Assembly (NCBI RefSeq): GCF_003073135.1
Contig: NZ_PGDQ01000013.1
Location: 1 to 64,000 of the forward strand
Length of the DNA: 64,000 bases
Direction: 5' to 3'
From: Euzebya rosea
Lineage (GTDB): Bacteria; Actinomycetota; Nitriliruptoria; Euzebyales; Euzebyaceae
This document shows positions 39,674-49,727 of this stretch, in pieces. Under the pieces are notes generated by a model. The model ran no database searches, was not told the DNA's origin, and saw only the letters and a program-made list of their open reading frames with translations. Position 1 is the stretch's first letter, and each line of letters begins with the position of its first letter. Position numbers and translations under genes: made by a program.

Positions 39674-40639
39674 CTAGCCGAACCGACCGGTCACGTAGTC
39701 CTCGGTGGCCTTCTCCGACGGCTTGGAGAAGATCACGGCGGTGTCGTCGATCTCGACGAGCTTGCCGGGCTTGCCGGTGCCCTCGATGTTGAAGAACCCG
39801 GTCCGGTCCGAGACACGGGCGGCCTGCTGCATGTTGTGGGTCACGATGACGATCGTGTAGCTGTCCTTGAGCTCGCTGATCAGGTCCTCGATGGCGAGGG
39901 TCGAGATCGGGTCGAGGGCCGAGCAGGGCTCGTCCATCAGCAGCACGTCGGGGCGCAGCGCGATGGCACGGGCGATGCACAGGCGCTGCTGCTGGCCGCC
40001 CGAGAGGCCCGATCCGGGCTTGTCGAGGCGGTCCGACACCTCGGTCCAGAGGTTGGCGCCCCGCAGGGAGCTCTCCACGAGGTCGTCGGCGTCGGACTTC
40101 TTCAGGCGCTTGTTGTTCAGCCGCATGCCCGCGAGCACGTTCTCGTAGATCGACATCGTCGGGAACGGGTTCGGGCGCTGGAAGACCATGCCGACCTTGC
40201 GGCGCACGAGCACCGGGTCCACACCGGGGGCGTACAGGTCCTCGCCGTTCAGCGAGACGTGGCCGGTGACGTAGGCCCCGCTGATGACCTCGTGCATGCG
40301 GTTGAGGGACCGCAGGAACGTCGACTTGCCGCAGCCCGACGGGCCGATCAGCGCGGTCACCGAGCGCGGGAAGATGGTCATGTCGACACCCTCCACGGCC
40401 TTGAACTTGCCGTAGTAGATGTCGAGGTCCTTCACCTCGATGCGGTTGACCATCTCGTCGGACCGATCCACGGATTCGCGCGCGGTGGCGATCTGCGCGA
40501 TCTCGTTGCTGTTGGGGTCCACGGTGTCGGTGTCCACGGTCGAGGGGGCGGCGGTGTCGGGAGCGGCGGTGTCGGTGTCCACGGCGAGTGCGGTCTCCGT
40601 CTGGTTGGCGAGCGTCATGTCGGTTCCGTTCGAGTCCAT
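39674..40639 (-). CDS. pstB: phosphate ABC transporter ATP-binding protein PstB
   Basis: A 321-residue ABC ATPase. [20 protein letters not shown] is the Walker A (about residue 98) with the PstB-specific [24 protein letters not shown] is the Q-loop, [16 protein letters not shown] is the signature motif, and [20 protein letters not shown] is Walker B. It powers high-affinity phosphate import with PstC and PstA. Unlike most PstB proteins, it has about 60 extra N-terminal residues rich in Asp, Thr, Ala and Pro ([19 protein letters not shown]) before [15 protein letters not shown]. It starts 2 nt after pstA. No phoU follows; the next gene lies beyond a terminator. Confidence 0.95.
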   Translation of the reverse strand: MDSNGTDMTLANQTETALAVDTDTAAPDTAAPSTVDTDTVDPNSNEIAQIATARESVDRSDEMVNRIEVKDLDIYYGKFKAVEGVDMTIFPRSVTALIGPSGCGKSTFLRSLNRMHEVISGAYVTGHVSLNGEDLYAPGVDPVLVRRKVGMVFQRPNPFPTMSIYENVLAGMRLNNKRLKKSDADDLVESSLRGANLWTEVSDRLDKPGSGLSGGQQQRLCIARAIALRPDVLLMDEPCSALDPISTLAIEDLISELKDSYTIVIVTHNMQQAARVSDRTGFFNIEGTGKPGKLVEIDDTAVIFSKPSEKATEDYVTGRFG

Positions 40640-40641
40640 GG

Positions 40642-41730
40642 CTACTTCAGTCCCTTCGGCTTCAGCACGCTGGCCAGCACCCGTGCGAGGCCGAAGAGGA
40701 CCATCACGACGAGCATCAGGGTCAACGACGCGGCCCAGGAACGGTCGTAGGACGCCTGGATGCCCTCGCCGAAGCCCGGCTGCTGGTAGGAGTAGTACGC
40801 GAAGATCGGCAGCGTCTCCATGCGGTCGCTGAACGGGTTCAGGTTCGTGGAGTCGGTGGTGCCGACGGCGATGAGCAACGGGGCGGTCTCGCCGATGACG
40901 CGGGCGATGGCCAGCGTGACGCCGGTGAGGATGCCGCCGATGGAGGTCGGCAGGACGATCTTGGTGATGGTGCGCCACTTCGGGACGCCCAGGCCGTAGG
41001 ACGCCTCGCGCAGCTCGTTGGGCACCAGCCGGATCATCTCCTCCGCGGAGCGGACGACGATCGGCACCATCAGGACGCTCAGCGCGACCGCGCCGGCGAA
41101 GCCGTTCTTCGTGCCGGGGCCGGCGAGCTGGGCGAACAGGCCGGCGGCGAACAGGCCGGCGACGATGGAGGGGATGCCGGTCATGACGTCGACCAGGAGG
41201 GTGACGGCCCTGGCCAGCGGCCCCCGGCCGTACTCCACCAGGTAGACGGCGGTCATGATGCCGATCGGCACCGAGATCGCGGCAGCGAGCGCGGTGATGA
41301 TCAGCGTGCCGATGAGGGCGTGGCTGGCACCGCCGCCGACACCGACGACGTTTCGCATCGTCTCGGTGAAGAACGCCATGTCGAAGCGGGCGGTGCCCTT
41401 CTCCACGACGGTGTAGATCACGCTGACGAGCGGCAGGACGGCCAGCGCGAACGCCAGGCTGACGATGGTCGTCACCATGCGGTCGGTGGCGCGTCGGGCA
41501 CCTTCGGTGCGGCGGGACACGCTGTAGAGGGCGACCATGTAGCAGGCGGTCGCGATCAGGATCATCAGCGCGTAGTTGGCGCCGAACAGCGCGAGGGTGA
41601 TCCCCACGCCGGCGGCGACCGAGCCTGCGGCGATGCCGATCACGGTGTTGCTGGCGAGGGTGCCCTGGCGGATGGAGGCCGGGGTGTTGCTGCCCGTGGT
41701 GAGGGGCTCGCGGGTCTGGGTCGATGCCAT
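40642..41730 (-). CDS. pstA: phosphate ABC transporter permease PstA
   Basis: A 362-residue inner-membrane permease. There are two hydrophobic segments within residues 30-75, and then the six-helix PstA core. [31 protein letters not shown] and the cytoplasmic EAA-type loop [19 protein letters not shown] are PstA hallmarks, and [16 protein letters not shown] follows. The N-terminus is longer than in E. coli PstA by about one extra hairpin. It is 1 nt from pstC and 2 nt from pstB, so one transcript is likely. It forms the phosphate channel with PstC. Confidence 0.95.
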   Translation of the reverse strand: MASTQTREPLTTGSNTPASIRQGTLASNTVIGIAAGSVAAGVGITLALFGANYALMILIATACYMVALYSVSRRTEGARRATDRMVTTIVSLAFALAVLPLVSVIYTVVEKGTARFDMAFFTETMRNVVGVGGGASHALIGTLIITALAAAISVPIGIMTAVYLVEYGRGPLARAVTLLVDVMTGIPSIVAGLFAAGLFAQLAGPGTKNGFAGAVALSVLMVPIVVRSAEEMIRLVPNELREASYGLGVPKWRTITKIVLPTSIGGILTGVTLAIARVIGETAPLLIAVGTTDSTNLNPFSDRMETLPIFAYYSYQQPGFGEGIQASYDRSWAASLTLMLVVMVLFGLARVLASVLKPKGLK

Positions 41731-41731
41731 C

Positions 41732-42712
41732 TCAGTTCGCTCCGGAGAACGCGTTGCTGGTGATGCGGCGGGCGCCGAAGTTCACCAGGAAGGTGATGAC
41801 GAACAGCACCAGGCCCGTCAGGAACAACCCGTTGATGGCCAGGCCCGAGGACTCGGGGAAGCGCAGGGCGATGTTCGGGGCGATCGCCTGGGAGTTCTGG
41901 GTGGAGATGATGTTGAGGCTGATCAGGCCCGGGGTCGGGGAGAGGATCAGCGCGAGGGCCATCGTCTCGCCGAGCGCACGACCGAGGCCGAGCATGGTGG
42001 CGGAGATGATCCCCGACCGTGCGTAGGGCAGCACGGCCATCTTGATGAGCTCCCAGCGGGTGGCGCCGAGGGCCAGGGCGGCTTCCTCGTGCAGGCGCGG
42101 CGTCTGCAGGAAGATCTCGCGGCTGATGGCGGTGATGATCGGCAGGATCATGACCGCGAGCACCAGTGTGGCGACCAGCAGTGTTCGACCGGAGTTGGCG
42201 ACGGGACCGGCGAAGAGCGGCAGCCACCCGAGCCCGCGTTCGAGCACACCCATGAGGGGCACGAGCAGCGGCGCGAGGACGAACAGGCCCCACAGCCCGA
42301 ACACGACCGACGGCACGGCGGCGAGGATGTCGGTCAGGTACCCCAGCGACGTGGACAGCTTGCGTGGCGCGTAGTGGGAGATGAACAGCGCGATGGCGAT
42401 CGCCAGCGGCGTGGCGATGATCAGCGCGAGGATCGCGGCGTAGACGGTGCCGAAGACCAGCGGCGCCAGGAAGTCCCACAGGCTCTCGGCGTTGCCGCTC
42501 AGCTCCGCGGGGTCGGCGGAGATGGCAGGGATGGCTTCCTTGACGAGGAAGAAGGCCACGCCGGCCAGCGCGAGGAGGATGACGATGCCGGCGCCGGTGG
42601 AGACGCCCGAGAAGATCCGGTCAGCGCCCTGGGTGCCACGCTCGTCGGTGACGGTGTCAGGGGTTGACGGGGCACCGGTCGAGTCGAGGTCGGGGGAGAG
42701 GTTGGTGCTCAC
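41732..42712 (-). CDS. pstC: phosphate ABC transporter permease PstC
   Basis: A 326-residue permease with six predicted membrane helices. FFLVKEAIPAISADPAELSG, LGYLTDILAAVPSVVFGLWG, AALALGATRWELIKMAVLP (EAA loop) and LGRALGETMALALILSPTPG are PstC signatures. It pairs with PstA. Start is a GTG at 42712. The 163-bp gap to pstS holds a terminator-like hairpin near the pstS end, so downstream genes may be expressed at a lower level than pstS, as in other pst operons. Confidence 0.95.
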   Translation of the reverse strand: MSTNLSPDLDSTGAPSTPDTVTDERGTQGADRIFSGVSTGAGIVILLALAGVAFFLVKEAIPAISADPAELSGNAESLWDFLAPLVFGTVYAAILALIIATPLAIAIALFISHYAPRKLSTSLGYLTDILAAVPSVVFGLWGLFVLAPLLVPLMGVLERGLGWLPLFAGPVANSGRTLLVATLVLAVMILPIITAISREIFLQTPRLHEEAALALGATRWELIKMAVLPYARSGIISATMLGLGRALGETMALALILSPTPGLISLNIISTQNSQAIAPNIALRFPESSGLAINGLFLTGLVLFVITFLVNFGARRITSNAFSGAN

Positions 42713-42820
42713 GAGTATTCGAGTGTGGAGATGGGCTCGGGGGCCGGCAACCGATGTGCAGCATGTTCAACTTCCGTTCACTCGAACGTCCGTCGTCGTG
42801 CTGTCCGGCGCCGACACGGT

Positions 42821-42856
42821 CACGGCCCGGCCGGCAGTGCTGCCGACCGGGCCGTG
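42821..42856 (-). terminator. hairpin between pstS and pstC
   Basis: A 10-bp inverted repeat (CACGGCCCGG against CCGGGCCGTG) with an inner GGCA/TGCC stem, 20-55 nt beyond the pstS stop. It probably attenuates transcription into pstCAB or stabilises the pstS message. Confidence 0.65.
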
Positions 42857-42875
42857 GGAGCCGTGTGGTGGTCGG

Positions 42876-44033
42876 CTACGCGACCGTGATGGTCTCGAGG
42901 AAGCTGGCGATCTCGCCGCGCAGCGTCTCGGAGATGGGGGCGGAACCGGCGGAGGCGGCGGACGCGGCCTGGCCGTCCTCGGAGCCGACGTACTGCATGA
43001 ACGCCTTCACCAGGTCGACCTCGGTCTGGTCGCCGTAGGCCTGGCAGACGATGTGGTAGGAGACCAGGACGATCGGGTAGACGCCGGACTCGGTGGTGTC
43101 ACGAGCCAGCTCGATCGCGAAGTCGCCCTCGGGGCGACCCTCGGCGCGAGGGGAGACGTCGACGACGGCGGCAGCGGCCTCGGGGGAGAAGGCGACGAAC
43201 TCGTCACCCACGCCGACGGCGACGGTGCCCAGGCCGGCGATCTGCGAGGCGTCGGCGTAGCCGATGGAGCCGTTGCCGGCGGTGATGGCCTGGACCACAC
43301 CGGAGGTCTGGGCAGCGCCCTCGCCGCCGGCCTCGGTCGGCCAGGTCTCGATCTCGCCGTACGGCCACGCGTCGGGGGCCACGACCTCGAGGTACCCGGT
43401 GAAGTTCTCGGTGGTGCCGGAGTCGTCGGAGCGGTGGACCGGGTTGATGGCCAGGTCGGGCAGCTCGACGCCCTCGTTGACCTCGGCGATGGCCGGGTCG
43501 TTCCAGTTGGTGATGGTGCCGGCGAAGATGCCGCCGATCACGTCGGGGGTCATGTTCAGCGACTCGATGCCGTCGAGGTTGAAGGCAACGGCGACCGGCG
43601 AGATGTAGTGGGGGATGCTGATGGCGGGGTTGCCGTCCACGCAGCGCTCCTCGGACGCGGCGAGCTCCTCCTCGTCGAGGAAGGCGTCGGAACCCGCGAA
43701 GGTCGTGGCGCCGGCGAGGAACTGCTCGCGGCCACCGCCGGACCCGATCGGGTCGTAGTTGACGGTGACACCCTCGTTGGCGCTCTGGAAGCCAGCGACC
43801 CAGCCGTCCATCGCGGCGGCCTGCGACGATGCACCGGCCCCGACCAGGGTGCCGGAGAGGTCGCCCGCGGGGACGTCCTCGGCCATGTCGTCGTCGGCGT
43901 CGGTGGTCTCGTCGGCCTCGGTGGTCTCGTCGGCGGCATCTTCCTCGGCGGCGGTGTCGTCGGACGCGCAGGCGGTGGCAACCATGGCCAGCAGCGCGAT
44001 GAGCGCCAGCAGGGTGCGCCAGGTGTATCGCAT
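42876..44033 (-). CDS. pstS: phosphate-binding lipoprotein PstS
   Basis: A 385-residue lipoprotein. MRYTWRTLLALIALLAMVAT with ACASD is the lipobox signal, so the mature protein starts at the Cys near residue 22. An acidic Asp/Glu/Thr linker (residues about 24-55) follows, and then the phosphate-binding domain: LVGAGASSQAAAMDGWV, YDPIGSGGGREQFLAGATTFAGSDAFL, NWNDPAIAEVN and HRSDDSGTTENFTGYL contain the phosphate-coordinating serines, aspartate and arginine. AGGAG before the ATG supports the start. A PHO-box array 184-228 nt upstream suggests PhoP/PhoB-type induction by phosphate starvation. Confidence 0.95.
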   Translation of the reverse strand: MRYTWRTLLALIALLAMVATACASDDTAAEEDAADETTEADETTDADDDMAEDVPAGDLSGTLVGAGASSQAAAMDGWVAGFQSANEGVTVNYDPIGSGGGREQFLAGATTFAGSDAFLDEEELAASEERCVDGNPAISIPHYISPVAVAFNLDGIESLNMTPDVIGGIFAGTITNWNDPAIAEVNEGVELPDLAINPVHRSDDSGTTENFTGYLEVVAPDAWPYGEIETWPTEAGGEGAAQTSGVVQAITAGNGSIGYADASQIAGLGTVAVGVGDEFVAFSPEAAAAVVDVSPRAEGRPEGDFAIELARDTTESGVYPIVLVSYHIVCQAYGDQTEVDLVKAFMQYVGSEDGQAASAASAGSAPISETLRGEIASFLETITVA

Positions 44034-44083
44034 GGTGATTCTTCTCCTGAAGGTCGGGGAGGTCCCCGGAGGGGGATGTGGGC

Positions 44084-44101
44084 CAACTACTGGAGTAGTT
44101 G
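44084..44101 (-). promoter_or_regulatory. 18-bp palindrome in pstS leader
   Basis: CAACTACT-GG-AGTAGTTG, a perfect palindrome 51-68 nt before the pstS ATG. It could be a second operator or a leader hairpin. Confidence 0.45.
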
Positions 44102-44216
44102 ACTGGCGGGAGTCTGCGTGCGCTGTCTTTCCGCCGGCCGATCGCCACGTGGACGTTGGGTGAACACGGGCAAGCGGGCCTGTCGGCGTCACGCGACCCG
44201 AGGACACAGTTCGTTC

Positions 44217-44261
44217 ACCGCATGAACGAACGATGAACGACCGGGTGACCGCCAGGTGAAC
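44217..44261 (-). promoter_or_regulatory. PHO-box array upstream of pstS
   Basis: On the minus strand there are four 11-bp direct repeats, GTTCACCTGGC, GGTCACCCGGT, (C) GTTCATCGTTC and GTTCATGCGGT. They agree with the Streptomyces PhoP direct-repeat unit G[GT]TCAYYYR[GC]G at exact 11-bp steps, apart from a 1-nt slip in the middle. The array lies about 184 nt upstream of the pstS ATG. The intergenic region 44034-44339 (306 bp) otherwise holds the palindrome at 44084 and the clpB terminator. Confidence 0.75.
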
Positions 44262-44308
44262 TCCCCTCGCCGGAGCGTGATCGGCGCCCGACCGGCCACG
44301 TCCGGGCA

Positions 44309-44338
44309 ACTCGGGCCCCTGTGCCAGGGGCCCCGAGT
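44309..44338 (-). terminator. terminator of clpB
   Basis: ACTCGGG-CCCCTG against CAGGGGCCCCGAGT with one bulged base and a 3-nt loop, immediately beyond the clpB stop codon (44340). Confidence 0.75.
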
Positions 44339-44339
44339 C

Positions 44340-46931
44340 CTATGCGGAGAGGGCGGGTGGACCGGCGTCGATGACGAGTCCGGCGGCGGCATCGGCGTCG
44401 ACGCGGACGGTGTCGCCGTCGTCGAGGTGGCCGTCGAGGAGCAGCAACGCGACCCTGTCCTCCAGCTCCTTGCGGAGGACCCGCTTGAGGGGGCGGGCAC
44501 CGTAGATGGGGTCGAAGCCCCGATCGGCGAGCCAGTCCCGGGCACCATCGGTGACCTCCAGCGCCAGGTCGCGCTGGGCGAACCGATCGGCCACCCGGGC
44601 CAGCTGGACGTCCACGATGCGTCGCAGCGCATCCCGGTCGAGGCGGTGGAAGATGAGGATCTCGTCGAGGCGGTTGAGGAACTCGGGGCGGAAGTGGCTG
44701 CGCACCTCGGCCATCACCTTCTCGTTGCGGACCTCCTCGGACTCCGTGGGGTCGAGGATGTGCTGGCTGCCGAGGTTGCTGGTCATGATGACGACGGTGT
44801 TGCGGAAGTCGACGGTCCGGCCCTGGCCGTCGGTCAGCCGACCGTCGTCGAGCAGCTGCAGCAGCGCGTTGAACACGTCGGGGTGAGCCTTCTCGACCTC
44901 GTCCAGCAGCACCACGGAGTACGGCCGCCGCCGGACGGGCTCGGTCAGCTGCCCGCCCTCGTCGTGGCCGACGTAGCCCGGAGGGGCACCCAGCAGCCGC
45001 GAGACGGTGTGCTTCTCGCCGAACTCGCCCATGTCGATGCGGACCATCGCCCGCTCGTCGTTGAACAGGTAGTCCGCGAGCGTGCGGGCGAGCTCGGTCT
45101 TGCCCACGCCGGTGGGACCGAGGAAGAGGAAGGATCCGACGGGTCGGTCGGGATCGGCCAGGCCCGCGCGGGACCGGCGAACCGCATCGGCCACCGCCGT
45201 GACGGCCTCGGCCTGGCCGACGACACGCTCCGACAGGTGCGACTCGAGGTTGACCAGCTTGTCCCGCTCGCCCTCCAGCAGGCGGTCGGTCGGGATGCCG
45301 GTCCACTTCGCCACGACGGCGGCGATGTCGCTGGCATCGACCTCCTCCTTCAGCAGCGCACCGTCGGCCTGCACCGCCGCGAGCGCCTCGGACGCCTCGG
45401 TGAGGCGTCCCTCCAGGCTCGGGATGCGGCCGTACTCCAGCTCGCCCGCCGTCGCGAAGTCACCGTCGCGCTTGGCCTTCTCCAGCTGCTCGCGGGCCTG
45501 CTCGATCTCGCCCATCAGCCCGGACACGGCGTGGATGGCGGCCTTCTCGCGGTCCCACCGGGCACGCAGCGTGCCGAGCTCACCGTGCAGCGCCTCCAGC
45601 TCGTCGGCGATCGAGGCCAGCCGGTCGGTGGCGGTCTCGTCACCCTCCAGCGCCGCCTTCTCGATCTCCAGCTGCTTGGCGCGCCGGTCGAGCACGTCGA
45701 TCTCCGCGGGCATCGAGTCGATCTCGATCCGCAGCCGGCTGGTGGCCTCGTCGACGAGGTCGATGGCCTTGTCCGGCAGGAACCGGTCGGTCAGGTAGCG
45801 GTCCGACAGCCGGGTGGCGGCGACCAGGGCCGCGTCGGTGATCCGGACCCCGTGGTGGACCTCGTAGCGTTCCTTGAGCCCGCGGAGGATGGCGACGGTG
45901 TCCTCCAGGGAGGGCTCGCCGACCTTGACCGGCTGGAACCGGCGCTCCAGGGCCTTGTCGCCCTCGATGTCGGTGTACTCCTTCAGCGTGGTCGCGCCGA
46001 TCATGCGCAGCTGGCCGCGGGCGAGCATGGGCTTGAGCATGTTGCCCGCGTCCATGGAGCCCTCGGCCTTGCCGGCGCCGACGATGGTGTGCAGCTCGTC
46101 GATGAAGGTGATCAGCTGGCCCTCGCTGGCCTCGATCTCGGTGAGGACGGCCTTCAGGCGCTCCTCGAACTCGCCGCGGTACTTCGCGCCGGCGATCATC
46201 GCACCGAGGTCGAGCGCGATGAGCCGCTTGTCCTTGAGGCCCTCGGGGACGTCGCCGGCGACGATGCGCTGGGCCAGCCCCTCCACGATCGCGGTCTTGC
46301 CCACCCCGGGCTCGCCGATCAGCACCGGGTTGTTCTTGGTGCGGCGGGACAGGACCTGGATGACCCGGCGGATCTCCTCGTCGCGGCCGATGACCGGGTC
46401 GAGCCTGCCGTCCTGGGCCAGCAGCGTCAGGTCCTGGGCGTACTTCTCCAGGGCCTCGTAGGTGCCCTCGGGGGTGGCGGAGGTGACCCGCTGGTTGCCG
46501 CGGACCTGCTTGAGGCCCGCCAGGACGCCTTCCTCGTCGAGGCCGGCGTCCTGCAGGGCCTTGCCGGTGGGGTTCTTGCCGGCGACCAGCGCGAGCAGCA
46601 GGTGCTCGGTGGAGGTGTACTCGTCGCCCAGCTGTCCGGCGCGTTCCTCGGCGTCGTCGAGGACGGCGATCAGGACCTGGGACAGCTTGGGCTGGCCGGT
46701 GGCGCCGCGGGCGGTCGGCGAGGTGGCGATCTGGTCCTCGGCCAGGCGGCGGATCGCGGTCGGGGTGACCCCGACGCGGTCGAGGATCGGGATGACGGGG
46801 CCTTCGGTCTGCTGGATCAGCGCGTGCAGCAGGTGGCCCGGACGGACCTCGGGGTTGCCGCGCCGCTCGGCGTCCTGCACGGAGGCCGCCACCGCTTCGC
46901 GCGACTTGAGTGTGAAGCGCTCAAAGTTCAT
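44340..46931 (-). CDS. clpB: ATP-dependent disaggregase chaperone ClpB
   Basis: An 863-residue Hsp100 protein, the usual ClpB length. The N-domain begins [23 protein letters not shown]1 has [18 protein letters not shown] (Walker A, about residue 205), [20 protein letters not shown] and the pore loop [12 protein letters not shown] long coiled-coil middle domain spans about residues 410-520. NBD2 has [20 protein letters not shown] (about residue 603) and [20 protein letters not shown]. With DnaK it solubilises aggregates in the cytoplasm. TATCTT lies 7 nt before the ATG, suggesting a leaderless message, and two HAIR-like dyads flank the start, suggesting HspR repression. Confidence 0.97.
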   Translation of the reverse strand: MNFERFTLKSREAVAASVQDAERRGNPEVRPGHLLHALIQQTEGPVIPILDRVGVTPTAIRRLAEDQIATSPTARGATGQPKLSQVLIAVLDDAEERAGQLGDEYTSTEHLLLALVAGKNPTGKALQDAGLDEEGVLAGLKQVRGNQRVTSATPEGTYEALEKYAQDLTLLAQDGRLDPVIGRDEEIRRVIQVLSRRTKNNPVLIGEPGVGKTAIVEGLAQRIVAGDVPEGLKDKRLIALDLGAMIAGAKYRGEFEERLKAVLTEIEASEGQLITFIDELHTIVGAGKAEGSMDAGNMLKPMLARGQLRMIGATTLKEYTDIEGDKALERRFQPVKVGEPSLEDTVAILRGLKERYEVHHGVRITDAALVAATRLSDRYLTDRFLPDKAIDLVDEATSRLRIEIDSMPAEIDVLDRRAKQLEIEKAALEGDETATDRLASIADELEALHGELGTLRARWDREKAAIHAVSGLMGEIEQAREQLEKAKRDGDFATAGELEYGRIPSLEGRLTEASEALAAVQADGALLKEEVDASDIAAVVAKWTGIPTDRLLEGERDKLVNLESHLSERVVGQAEAVTAVADAVRRSRAGLADPDRPVGSFLFLGPTGVGKTELARTLADYLFNDERAMVRIDMGEFGEKHTVSRLLGAPPGYVGHDEGGQLTEPVRRRPYSVVLLDEVEKAHPDVFNALLQLLDDGRLTDGQGRTVDFRNTVVIMTSNLGSQHILDPTESEEVRNEKVMAEVRSHFRPEFLNRLDEILIFHRLDRDALRRIVDVQLARVADRFAQRDLALEVTDGARDWLADRGFDPIYGARPLKRVLRKELEDRVALLLLDGHLDDGDTVRVDADAAAGLVIDAGPPALSA

Positions 46932-46970
46932 GGTGCCGAAGATAGCAGACCTGAGTGTGTCCCGCTCAGG
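46906..46970 (-). promoter_or_regulatory. two HAIR-like (HspR) dyads at clpB
   Basis: TTGAG-N9-CTCAA at 46906-46924, inside the first codons of clpB, and CCTGAG-N9-CTCAGG at 46950-46970, overlapping the expected -35 region. Spacing and half-sites follow the HspR operator CTTGAGT-N7-ACTCAAG. Confidence 0.7.
46939..46944 (-). promoter_or_regulatory. putative -10 (TATCTT), leaderless clpB
   Basis: TATCTT on the minus strand with exactly 7 nt before the clpB ATG at 46931, between the two HAIR-like dyads. Confidence 0.5.
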
Positions 46971-47003
46971 TTTCTCCGGGGGGATGTGCGATGCTCCGGG
47001 CCC

Positions 47004-47456
47004 ATGAGCGACGACCTGCTGACCACGATCCGCCCCCTCGTCGAGCGAGCGTTCCCCTTCGTCGAGCGGATGAGGCTGCGGTTGGACCACATCGAGCCCG
47101 GTCGGGTGCGGATGACCTGCCCGCTGGAGCCCAACGGCAACCACATCGGGACGATGTACGCCGGGGCCCTGTTCACCCTGGCCGAGATCCCCGGTGGCGC
47201 GCTGTTCCTCTCCACCTTCGACGCCGCGACGTACTACCCGATCGTCAAGGGCATGGAGATCACGTTCGTGAAGCTGGCGACGACCGACATCTCCGTGGAG
47301 GTGTCGATCTCCCCCGAGGAGGTCGCCCGGATCACCGCGGAGGCCGACGCCAACGGCAAGGCCGACTTCGAGTGGGACTGCGAGCTGACCGACACCGACG
47401 GCAACGTGGTCTGCGTGACCACCAACCGCTACCAGCTGCGTCGACACGGGTCCTAG
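47004..47456 (+). CDS. hot-dog-fold thioesterase-like protein (DUF4442/PaaI-like)
   Basis: A 150-residue protein with the hot-dog pattern: [59 protein letters not shown] and [28 protein letters not shown] corresponds to the active-site loop and central helix of YiiD-C/DUF4442 and PaaI-like acyl-CoA thioesterases. It would hydrolyse an acyl-CoA in the cytoplasm. It stands divergent from clpB with 72 nt between starts. GATGCT lies 8 nt upstream of the ATG and no ribosome binding site is seen, so it may also be leaderless. Confidence 0.75.
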   Translation: MSDDLLTTIRPLVERAFPFVERMRLRLDHIEPGRVRMTCPLEPNGNHIGTMYAGALFTLAEIPGGALFLSTFDAATYYPIVKGMEITFVKLATTDISVEVSISPEEVARITAEADANGKADFEWDCELTDTDGNVVCVTTNRYQLRRHGS

Positions 47457-47474
47457 CCATCCCGTCGGGCAGGA

Positions 47475-47495
47475 TTCGACGGGTCGGTCGTCGAA
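47475..47495 (+). promoter_or_regulatory. dyad TTCGAC-N9-GTCGAA upstream of secreted protease gene
   Basis: A perfect 6-bp inverted repeat with a 9-nt spacer, 10-30 nt before the ATG at 47505. The same half-sites, without a spacer, occur before the LVIVD gene at 22664. Confidence 0.35.
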
Positions 47496-47504
47496 CAGGT
47501 CGGC

Positions 47505-49727
47505 ATGTCCCGTCTTCGCCCCGTGCTGGCCGCCTCCGTTGCGGCGGCGCTCGCGCTCCTGCCCATCGCCTCCGGCGCCACCACCCAGGACGCACCCGTC
47601 CTGGCGTTCCCGGCCCCGGTCGATCCCCAGTCGTGGGAGCTGCCCGAGTGGCAGACCACCGACGACTACCGGGCGATCCCCGGCGTGGACTGGAATGACC
47701 CCGAGCGCCAGGCGGCCAAGCCGATCCGCGCGGCGATGATCTTCGGCGACTTCCAGGATCGCGACTTCGTGGTCACCGAGCCCGCCGGGAGCGACGTGTT
47801 CGGCGTCGACCAGGAGTGGGCCGACCGCGTCCCCGGCTTCGACGGACCGGTTGCCAACCCCATCGTGGGTGGCGTGGCACGCGAGGACGTCGGCGAGTTC
47901 TACACCGACCTGATCGTCAACGAACCCAGCGAGATCAACAACTTCCACACGGTCAACGAGTACTGGCTGGAGGACTCCTACGGCCTGATCGGCGTGGAGG
48001 CCACCCCGTTCGGTCCCTACCGGATGTCGGGCAAGGAGCACGAGTACGGGCTCGGGGGCAGTGACGCCGGCGGTGGCGCCAACCAGTGCCCCCAGGGCGA
48101 CACGTGCGGCTCGGGCAGCCTGCCGCTGGTCGGCGGCTTCGCCGGTGGCTTCGACACCGAGCTGATCCAGGCGGCGGCAGCCGACACGACCACCGGGATG
48201 GTGTTCAACGCCGAGGACTACGACTTCCGCTGGCTGGTCCACGCCGGCTACGACGAGTCGGGCACGTGGCAGGAGTTCGGCGAGATGATGTTCGACGGCC
48301 CCGAGGCCGTCACCGACCGCTTCGGTCCGCCCGCACCCGTCCGCAGCGAGCTGGGCATGTGCGACTCGGCCTGCCCCAACGCGGCAGCCACCCGCTACGT
48401 CGACTGGACCTCGTGGGCGGCGTCGGAGGGCATCTGGTCCCACGCCGTTCCCGGTGTCAGCTCCACCCAGGGCGAGAACGACGGCTCGGCGGTCTTCGCC
48501 CACGAGCTGTCCCACATCTTCGGCGTGCTCGACAACTACAACAACCCCTACGGCACGCCGGTGCGCCGCTCCTACACGGGCCCCTGGGCGATGCTGTCCC
48601 GCGGTGCGTTCAACGGCCCCGGCGGCGCACACACCCGCTGGCAGATCCCCGCGGTCCAGGGCGCCTCGATGGGCTCCCACCACATGCTGCGCAACAAGAT
48701 CCGCCTGGGCTTCACCCCGCCGCACGAGGTGCTGACCGTCGACGCCCGCGCCCTGGCCGTCACCGGTCCGGTCGCCGCGGACATCTTCCCGCGCGCCTAC
48801 CCGCTGGCGCCCATCACCGGTGACGTCGGCCTGCACGGCATGGTCATCAACCTGGGTCGCGACCGCAGCCCGTCCTGCTCGACCGCGCAGGACCACACCT
48901 GTGACGGCGGCGGCTACGACAACTACACCGTCGAGGTCGTCGACCAGATGGGCCACGACTCCTACACCCCCGACCACGGCGTCCTGATCGCCAAGAACAA
49001 GACCGGCGTGGACCTCGGCCCGTTCATGTGGGCCATCGACGCCCACCCCGAGGACATCAACACGGTCACCGGCGTCGGCGAGCACGAGGGCCGCGAGGTG
49101 TACGACTTCATCCGCCCCGACGGCACCCGCGCGGCCATCTCTCTGGGCGATGCCCGCCAGCTGGCCGACGCGCTGTTCCACGCCGGGACCGGCGACGACG
49201 TCGTCAACACGTGGGTCGACGACGCCAACCGCCTGCAGTTCTACGTCCTGACGACCGAGCACGACGCCGACGACCCGATGTCGATCGGCAGCTACCGCGT
49301 GGCCGTCCGGTCCCTCGACGGCCACGGCCCGATCGACCCGGCGACCACCATCACCTCGACCGGCGACACGACCGTGCCCATGGGTGAGGTCGTGACGCTG
49401 GAGTTCGACCTGGCCAACCTCGGCATCACCGACATCTCCCGCCTGTCGGTCGACACCGACCTCGAGGCGCGGCTGCCCCATGAGTACGTCGAGGTCGCGG
49501 CGCTCGGCGGCACGACCGTGCAGGTCCACGTCGGCCTCGCGGAGGGCAACACCGGCGCCCACGGCGTGACCCTGACCGCCACGTCGGAGCTGACCGGCGA
49601 GGCCGTCACGGACACCGCGACGGTCATCGTGACCGACGACGGTGCGGCCGGTCCGACGCTGCCCGGCCTGGCGCTCGTCCTCCCGGCCCTGCCCGCCGGC
49701 TGGCTGGCCGTCCGCCGCCGCGCCTGA
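47505..49727 (+). CDS. secreted M6-like zinc metalloprotease with C-terminal membrane tail
   Basis: A 740-residue exported protein. Residues 1-25 are a Sec signal peptide ([23 protein letters not shown]). The catalytic motif [16 protein letters not shown] (His333, Glu334, His337, then G and D) has the HExxHxxGxxD form of M6/immune-inhibitor-type metallopeptidases. Later beta domains include a CARDB-like module ([19 protein letters not shown]). The C-terminus is GPTLPG, a hydrophobic stretch and VRRRA, resembling the tail of the LVIVD protein at 22664. It is likely surface-held and digests external protein. Its stop codon lies in a palindrome shared with the convergent gene. Confidence 0.82.
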   Translation: MSRLRPVLAASVAAALALLPIASGATTQDAPVLAFPAPVDPQSWELPEWQTTDDYRAIPGVDWNDPERQAAKPIRAAMIFGDFQDRDFVVTEPAGSDVFGVDQEWADRVPGFDGPVANPIVGGVAREDVGEFYTDLIVNEPSEINNFHTVNEYWLEDSYGLIGVEATPFGPYRMSGKEHEYGLGGSDAGGGANQCPQGDTCGSGSLPLVGGFAGGFDTELIQAAAADTTTGMVFNAEDYDFRWLVHAGYDESGTWQEFGEMMFDGPEAVTDRFGPPAPVRSELGMCDSACPNAAATRYVDWTSWAASEGIWSHAVPGVSSTQGENDGSAVFAHELSHIFGVLDNYNNPYGTPVRRSYTGPWAMLSRGAFNGPGGAHTRWQIPAVQGASMGSHHMLRNKIRLGFTPPHEVLTVDARALAVTGPVAADIFPRAYPLAPITGDVGLHGMVINLGRDRSPSCSTAQDHTCDGGGYDNYTVEVVDQMGHDSYTPDHGVLIAKNKTGVDLGPFMWAIDAHPEDINTVTGVGEHEGREVYDFIRPDGTRAAISLGDARQLADALFHAGTGDDVVNTWVDDANRLQFYVLTTEHDADDPMSIGSYRVAVRSLDGHGPIDPATTITSTGDTTVPMGEVVTLEFDLANLGITDISRLSVDTDLEARLPHEYVEVAALGGTTVQVHVGLAEGNTGAHGVTLTATSELTGEAVTDTATVIVTDDGAAGPTLPGLALVLPALPAGWLAVRRRA

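Noticed and set aside
44256-47003. Long plus-strand open frame running opposite clpB into the thioesterase gene
   Set aside because: It is the shadow of clpB. Only the part from the ATG at 47004 has a recognisable fold and matches family length.
47475-47495. LexA/SOS box
   Set aside because: The half-sites TTCGAC/GTCGAA are in the opposite order and with the wrong spacing for the actinobacterial consensus TCGAAC-N4-GTTCGA.
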